NCBI GenBank assembly: GCA_021847605.1
Contig: JAJZQN010000029.1
Coordinates: 1-55,545 of the forward strand
Origin: Pseudomonadota bacterium
GTDB lineage: Bacteria > Pseudomonadota > Alphaproteobacteria > Sphingomonadales > Sphingomonadaceae
DNA length: 55,545 nt
Reading direction: 5' to 3'
Shown here: positions 51,715 to 55,545 of the stretch, in pieces
Numbering within the stretch: position 1 is the first letter of the stretch
Layout: every line of letters starts with the position of its first letter
Translations under genes and position numbers: made by a program
The notes under the pieces: model-generated
What the model was told of the DNA's origin: nothing
Database searches by the model: none
The model's input: only the letters and a program-made list of their open reading frames with translations

Positions 51715-52622
51715 GTCTGGACCCCGCCTATCTCGCCTATCCCCATCGTGCCGAGGGGATGGACCATGACCTGTATCACTGGTCCAACCTGTTCGACCGT
51801 CCGCCCATCGTCTGGCCCGGCGAAGCGAAACTGGCCGTTAGCGTCGTTATCTCACTCGAATGGTTTCCGATCACGGCATCGGACAAGCCGTTTCGCGCGC
51901 CCGGCCACATGCAGACGGCCTATCCCGACTATCGCCACTATACATCGCGGGAATATGGCACGCGCATTGGCTTCTATCGCATGCTCGACGCATTGGCGGC
52001 GGTCGGTGCGAAGGCGAGCGTGGCGGTCAACGGCGCGATAGCCGAGCGGTATCCGGCGCTGCTGCGCGACATCGTGGCCGCAGGGCATGAAATCGTCGCG
52101 CATGCGACCGACATGAATGCGACCATCGCGACCGGCATCGCCGAGGAAGAGGAGCGCGCTATCATCCGCTCTTCGCTCGACATGCTGGAAAAAGCGACGG
52201 GTCGGCGGCCGGCGGGATGGCTTTCCATCGCCCGCTCGCAAAGCTGGAACACGCCGCGCCTGCTGGTGGAGGAAGGTGTTTGCTACATGCTCGACTGGGT
52301 GAATGACGAACTACCCTATCGCATGACGACGGTGGCCGGCGGCATCGTCAACGTACCGCTGAACCATGAATTGTCCGACCGTCAGATCATCACGACGCAG
52401 CAGCACTCGGCCGACAGCTATCGTGTTCAGATAGAGGATGCCGCAGACTGGTTGATGACGGAGGCGGTCGGGTATGGCGGCCGGATGCTGCCGCTGCATT
52501 TGACCCCCTATATCATGGGGCTGCCCTATCGCATCGGCGCCCTTGAAACCTTGCTTCAGGGACTGGCCGGCCGGGAAGGGCTGTCCTTCCTGACGACCGG
52601 AGACATTGCCGGCTGCATCTGA
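51711..52622 (+). CDS. Polysaccharide-deacetylase-fold protein 2 (PuuE/cyclic-imidase-like)
   Basis: 303-residue paralogue-fold protein with I-V-W-P-G-E-A-K-L-A-V-S-V-V-I-S-L-E-W-F, R-E-Y-G-T-R-I-G-F-Y-R-M-L-D-A-L and I-V-A-H-A-T-D-M-N. It is only distantly similar to protein 1, so the pair are not a recent duplication; they may form a hetero-oligomer or act on two substrates. It also lacks the D-D metal motif and a signal peptide. ATGA overlap with the preceding gene; last gene of the lyase-amidase-deacetylase operon. Confidence 0.85.
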   Translation: MSLDPAYLAYPHRAEGMDHDLYHWSNLFDRPPIVWPGEAKLAVSVVISLEWFPITASDKPFRAPGHMQTAYPDYRHYTSREYGTRIGFYRMLDALAAVGAKASVAVNGAIAERYPALLRDIVAAGHEIVAHATDMNATIATGIAEEEERAIIRSSLDMLEKATGRRPAGWLSIARSQSWNTPRLLVEEGVCYMLDWVNDELPYRMTTVAGGIVNVPLNHELSDRQIITTQQHSADSYRVQIEDAADWLMTEAVGYGGRMLPLHLTPYIMGLPYRIGALETLLQGLAGREGLSFLTTGDIAGCI

Positions 52623-52648
52623 TCCATTAAGCGCTTGCGTTGCTGAAT

Positions 52649-52666
52649 TGTATTAGATTGGATACA
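52649..52666. promoter_or_regulatory. 18-bp TGT-N12-ACA operator, site 5
   Basis: TGTATTAGATTGGATACA in the 61-base gap before the cytochrome c gene; its arms TTGTAT / ATACAA extend one base further on each side. Places the oxidoreductase trio in the same regulon. Confidence 0.6.
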
Positions 52667-52683
52667 AATAATCGGAGAAAATA

Positions 52684-53049
52684 ATGCGTTCAGGGTATAT
52701 CTTCGCCGCCTGGCTGGCGGTGCCTGCGGTCGCGCATGCTGCGCCGCCGCCCAATGGCAAGGTCGCCTTTGCGGCCTGTGCCGCGTGCCATGGCACCAAG
52801 CCGGGCGAAAAGCGGATGGGGCCAAGCCTGGCCGGGATTGTCGGGCGCAAGGCAGGCAGCGTCGCCGGTTTTACTTACAGCCCCGCCATGGCGAAGAGCG
52901 GCATAAGCTGGACCGAGGCCACGCTGGATGCGTTCATGGCAAACCCCCGATCGGTCGTGCCGGGTACGAAGATGGCCTATGGCGGCGTCGCGCAACCCGA
53001 AAAGCGCAAGGCGATCATCGACTATCTCAAGACGCTTCCGGCCAAGTGA
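52684..53049 (+). CDS. Class I c-type cytochrome
   Basis: 121-residue periplasmic monohaem cytochrome. Signal peptide to A-H-A-A (about 20), haem motif C32-A-A-C35-H36, axial Met97 in G-T-K-M-A-Y-G-G and the fold of mitochondrial-like cytochrome c (K-R-M-G-P-S-L-A-G-I-V-G-R-K-A-G). It would accept electrons from the GMC dehydrogenase encoded two genes downstream and pass them to the terminal oxidase. GGAG lies about 7 bases upstream of the start. Confidence 0.93.
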   Translation: MRSGYIFAAWLAVPAVAHAAPPPNGKVAFAACAACHGTKPGEKRMGPSLAGIVGRKAGSVAGFTYSPAMAKSGISWTEATLDAFMANPRSVVPGTKMAYGGVAQPEKRKAIIDYLKTLPAK

Positions 53050-53054
53050 CGCGG

Positions 53055-53702
53055 ATGATGGCAACGCGCGAAGCACAGGATGAAGCAGGCGGCACCGCCC
53101 TGATCGACCGGCGCGGCCTGCTACGCCTCTGCATGATGGCGGCGACGGCCTATGGGCTGGGCGCGGGTGGCTATCAATTGACGCAGGCCATGGCGGAGGA
53201 GGGCGGTTCCGCTCTCGACGTTCGCCAGCGCAGGCTGATCGCGGCCATTGCCGACACCATCCTGCCAGACACGGATACGCCGGGTGCGGTAAAGGCGGGC
53301 GTTCCCGATTTCATCGACCTGATGGTCAGCTATTGGCTCGATCCGGCCGAACGCGATGCATTCGTGACCGGGCTGGGCGATTTTGCCCGCGATACGATCC
53401 GAGCGCGCGGCACCAGTTTCGACATGCTGCTGCCCGCACAGCGTCTGGACTGGCTGAAGGCGGTGCAGGCCGATGCCTGGGCGAAGCGGGGCAAGGGCGT
53501 GGCTCCGTCCTTTTTCCTGTGGATCAAGCGCCTGACGGTGTTCGGCTATTACACGTCGGAGGCCGGCGCGACCGAGGAACTGACCTACAATCTCGTCCCC
53601 GGGGAATATCAGCCCTGCGCCCATGTCGGCGCGGATCACGCCTTTTCGATCAACCGCAGCGGGTTCGTTTTCCCGGTCGGCAATGATCCCGCGACGCTCT
53701 GA
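53055..53702 (+). CDS. Gluconate 2-dehydrogenase subunit 3 family protein
   Basis: 215 residues with a twin-arginine signal (D-R-R-G-L-L-R-L-C, then a hydrophobic A-A-T-A-Y-G-L-G-A-G-G). The body has R-R-L-I-A-A-I-A-D-T-I-L-P-D-T-D-T-P-G-A-x-x-A-G-V-P-D-F-I-D. This small subunit acts as a Tat-dependent partner (hitch-hiker chaperone) for the signal-less GMC subunit. It lies 5 bases after the cytochrome and 9 bases before the GMC gene. Start at 53055; 53058 is equally possible. Confidence 0.92.
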   Translation: MMATREAQDEAGGTALIDRRGLLRLCMMAATAYGLGAGGYQLTQAMAEEGGSALDVRQRRLIAAIADTILPDTDTPGAVKAGVPDFIDLMVSYWLDPAERDAFVTGLGDFARDTIRARGTSFDMLLPAQRLDWLKAVQADAWAKRGKGVAPSFFLWIKRLTVFGYYTSEAGATEELTYNLVPGEYQPCAHVGADHAFSINRSGFVFPVGNDPATL

Positions 53703-53711
53703 AAGCTACTC

Positions 53712-55400
53712 ATGACCGATACCCCCATGTTCGACGCGATTGTCGTTGGTTCCGGCATCTCCGGCGGCATGGCCGCCAAGGAATTGACCGAGCGCGGGCT
53801 GAAAGTGCTGCTGCTCGATCGTGGCCGCCACATCACCCATGGCGAGGATTATGTCGGCGAAGACCGGCCGCCATGGGACTGGCGCTTTCACGGGCTTGGC
53901 GATCGTCAGCTTTATGCGAAGGACTATCCGGTACAGAGCAAGGCGCGCGCCTTTGGCGAAGGCTCCACGCAATTCTTCGTCAACGACAGCGAACATCCCT
54001 ATGAAACGGACGCGGATTCGCCTTTTTCGTGGATCCGTGGCTATCATCTGGGCGGCCGTTCGCTGACATGGGGGCGGGCGACTTTCCGCCTGTCGCCGAC
54101 CAATTTCAACGAACCGGGGCAGGACGGCCACGGCATCGCATGGCCGATTTCCTACGACGACATCGCGCCATGGTATTCCCATGTCGAAAAGTTTATCGGC
54201 GTCACCGGGCAGCGCGCTGGCCTCGACATATTACCGGATGGCGAGTTCCTGCCGCCCATGCCGCTCAATTGTGTCGAGGAACATGCCAAGTCGGTGATCG
54301 AGGCGAAATTTCCCGGCCGCACCCTGATCCCCGAACGCTCGGCCGTCCTGTCTCAGGAACATAATGGCCGCCCACCCTGTCATTATTGCGGTCCCTGTTA
54401 CAAGGGCTGCTCCACCGCCAGCTATTTCAGCTCCAATGGCGTCAGCCTGCCCGCTGCCGAAGCGACCGGGCGTTTGACCACTGTCACCGACGCGATCGTG
54501 GCAGGTGTGGACTATGATCCCGCGACGAAGCGCGCGACGGGCGTGCGCGTGATCGACGCGAAGACGAAGGAAGGGCGTACCTATACGGGCCGCACCATCT
54601 TCCTCAACGCATCGACCATCGGGTCGACCATGATCCTGCTGCAATCGCGCAGCGAGGCTTTCCCCACCGGGCTGGGCAATAAGAATGATATGCTCGGCCG
54701 CTATCTGATGGACCATGCGATGGGTGCGGTCGTGACCGCGCGCATGCCCGGTTTCATGGACCAGCAGCCGATCGGCAACCGGCCGATCGGCATTTATATT
54801 CCGCGCTACGAAAATCTGGGCGACCGGAAAAATCCGGCTTTCCAGCGCGGCTTCGGCTTTCAGGGATCGGCCTGGCGATCGACATGGGCGCGCGGTGCGG
54901 AAGGTACGGAACTGGGCGCCGATCTCAAAACGGCGATGCGGACGCCCGGTCCCTGGCACATGATGCTGGTCGGCTTTGGTGAGGCGCTGCCGCGGGCCGA
55001 CAATCGCGTGACCCTGTCGTCCAAAGTCGACCAATGGGGGCTGCCGCTGCCCGACATTCGCCATCACTGGTCGGACAATGAAATGGCGATCGTGCGCGAA
55101 GCTGCGGCGCAGGCGGCGGATATGCTCAAGGCCTGCGGTGGGGAGATCGTCCAATATGCCGACAAGCCGACGCCGGGCGGCCTCGCCGTTCATGAAATGG
55201 GCGGCGCGCGGATGGGCGACGATCCGGCCACGTCCGTTACCAATGCCAACAATCAGATCCATGGCATCGACAATCTGTATGTCACAGATGGCGCGTGCAT
55301 GACGGCGACCGGCAACGTCAATCCATCATTGACCTATATGGCGCTGACGGCACGGGCCGCAGACCATGCCGTGAGGCGAATGAAAGACGCCAATATTTAA
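53712..55400 (+). CDS. GMC family FAD-dependent oxidoreductase, large subunit
   Basis: 562 residues; FAD motif V-V-G-S-G-I-S-G-G-M-A-A-K-E-L at the N-terminus, substrate-domain blocks L-G-G-R-S-L-T-W-G-R, a Cys cluster C-x2-C-x3-C (H-Y-C-G-P-C-Y-K-G-C) typical of three-component dehydrogenases, and the C-terminal H-E-M-G-G-A-R-M-G-D and N-P-S-L-T-Y-M-A-L-T-A-R-A. It oxidises an alcohol of a sugar or polyol in the periplasm with electrons passed to cytochrome c. Glucoside 3-dehydrogenases belong to this group. It has no signal and is probably exported with subunit 3. The exact substrate is unknown. Confidence 0.92.
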   Translation: MTDTPMFDAIVVGSGISGGMAAKELTERGLKVLLLDRGRHITHGEDYVGEDRPPWDWRFHGLGDRQLYAKDYPVQSKARAFGEGSTQFFVNDSEHPYETDADSPFSWIRGYHLGGRSLTWGRATFRLSPTNFNEPGQDGHGIAWPISYDDIAPWYSHVEKFIGVTGQRAGLDILPDGEFLPPMPLNCVEEHAKSVIEAKFPGRTLIPERSAVLSQEHNGRPPCHYCGPCYKGCSTASYFSSNGVSLPAAEATGRLTTVTDAIVAGVDYDPATKRATGVRVIDAKTKEGRTYTGRTIFLNASTIGSTMILLQSRSEAFPTGLGNKNDMLGRYLMDHAMGAVVTARMPGFMDQQPIGNRPIGIYIPRYENLGDRKNPAFQRGFGFQGSAWRSTWARGAEGTELGADLKTAMRTPGPWHMMLVGFGEALPRADNRVTLSSKVDQWGLPLPDIRHHWSDNEMAIVREAAAQAADMLKACGGEIVQYADKPTPGGLAVHEMGGARMGDDPATSVTNANNQIHGIDNLYVTDGACMTATGNVNPSLTYMALTARAADHAVRRMKDANI

Positions 55401-55420
55401 AACATTCTATTCTGGAAAAA

Positions 55421-55545
55421 GATCGTGTCCCGCGGGATGGTGTAACAGCGGCTGTCCTCGGTAGAGGATCGGACTGGATCAGGCTGCCACGCCGGGCAAG
55501 CTGATGAGGGGATTGTCGCTGACGTTGGCGAGACTTTCAAGTGTC
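55421..55545 (-). mobile_element. Left end of an IS256-like insertion sequence (partial)
   Basis: The terminus at 55421-55447 reads GATCGTGTCC... to ...GGTGTAACA, and follows the pattern GAT-N3-GTCC-N8-GTGTAA of IS256 itself as I recall it. On the minus strand an open frame entering from the window edge ends at a TGA at 55479-55481 (tail ...I-S-L-P-G-V-A-A). That frame could be a transposase C-terminus, but this is not certain. The element is different from the one at base 1, whose terminus starts GGGACTGTCAGG. It continues beyond the window. Confidence 0.4.

Noticed and set aside
50788..52622. Chitin/xylan deacetylases
   Set aside because: Neither protein has the T-F-D-D metal pair or a signal peptide, and both are coupled to an amidase gene, which fits cyclic-amide hydrolases better.
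1..55545. tRNA, rRNA, CRISPR arrays or riboswitches
   Set aside because: No cloverleaf with T-loop consensus, regularly spaced repeats or recognisable riboswitch core was noticed; the repeats present are dispersed palindromes.

Overview
The window looks like a chromosomal segment of a sphingomonad (Sphingomonadales, Alphaproteobacteria). This rests on the high GC content, four TonB-dependent receptors in 55 kb, an UrcA-family secreted protein, a B-type aconitase, and dispersed palindromic repeats of the CGTCAT-CCCAGC type. The order and species are inferred from these features. No rRNA, tRNA or CRISPR array was seen.

Layout: (1) 1-1.27 kb is an AT-rich patch. It begins with the end of an IS256-like element, which runs in frame into a truncated glycosyltransferase-51 gene, followed by a convergent unknown membrane protein. 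(2) 1.27-11.05 kb is mostly core genome: uvrA, an urcA-like gene, a LytTR two-component pair, several small conserved or unknown proteins, and two near-identical ~159 bp palindromic elements. (3) 11.1-21.3 kb carries the genes from catechol to central metabolism. pcaF-pcaJ-pcaI run leftwards from a divergent IclR regulator that is followed by an isopropylmalate-dehydrogenase-like gene. A LysR regulator is divergent from catB-catC-catA-SDR-pcaD. The LysR-to-pcaD block lies exactly between two inverted copies of a 126 bp element. (4) 21.6-33.9 kb holds a patatin, a siderophore receptor divergent from a PepSY/DUF3325/DUF3649/receptor iron-uptake operon, and a receptor-phoD phosphate-scavenging pair. 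(5) 34.2-36.9 kb is acnB.

(6) 37.3-55.4 kb is the most interesting part: a catabolic island whose substrate I cannot name. It contains an outer-membrane receptor, an exported TIM-barrel protein, an MFS permease, MmgE/PrpD, an FAD flavoprotein, a LeuCD-type hydratase, a GntR/UTRA regulator, a CaiB CoA-transferase, an HMG-CoA-lyase-family lyase, an isochorismatase-fold amidase, two PuuE-like 'deacetylases', and a cytochrome c / gluconate-dehydrogenase-subunit-3 / GMC oxidoreductase trio. Five 18-bp TGT-N12-ACA inverted repeats sit in its four promoter regions and nowhere else that I noticed, which suggests one regulon under the local GntR protein.

Proposed logic for the island (inference): a ligand enters through the receptor, and the periplasmic GMC complex and TIM-barrel protein may act on it there. 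A cyclic imide or amide is opened by the PuuE-like hydrolases and deamidated by the cysteine hydrolase. The resulting unsaturated dicarboxylate is hydrated by the LeuCD pair, activated by the CoA-transferase and split by the lyase into acetyl-CoA and a 2-oxoacid. The window ends in the terminus of a second IS256-like element.
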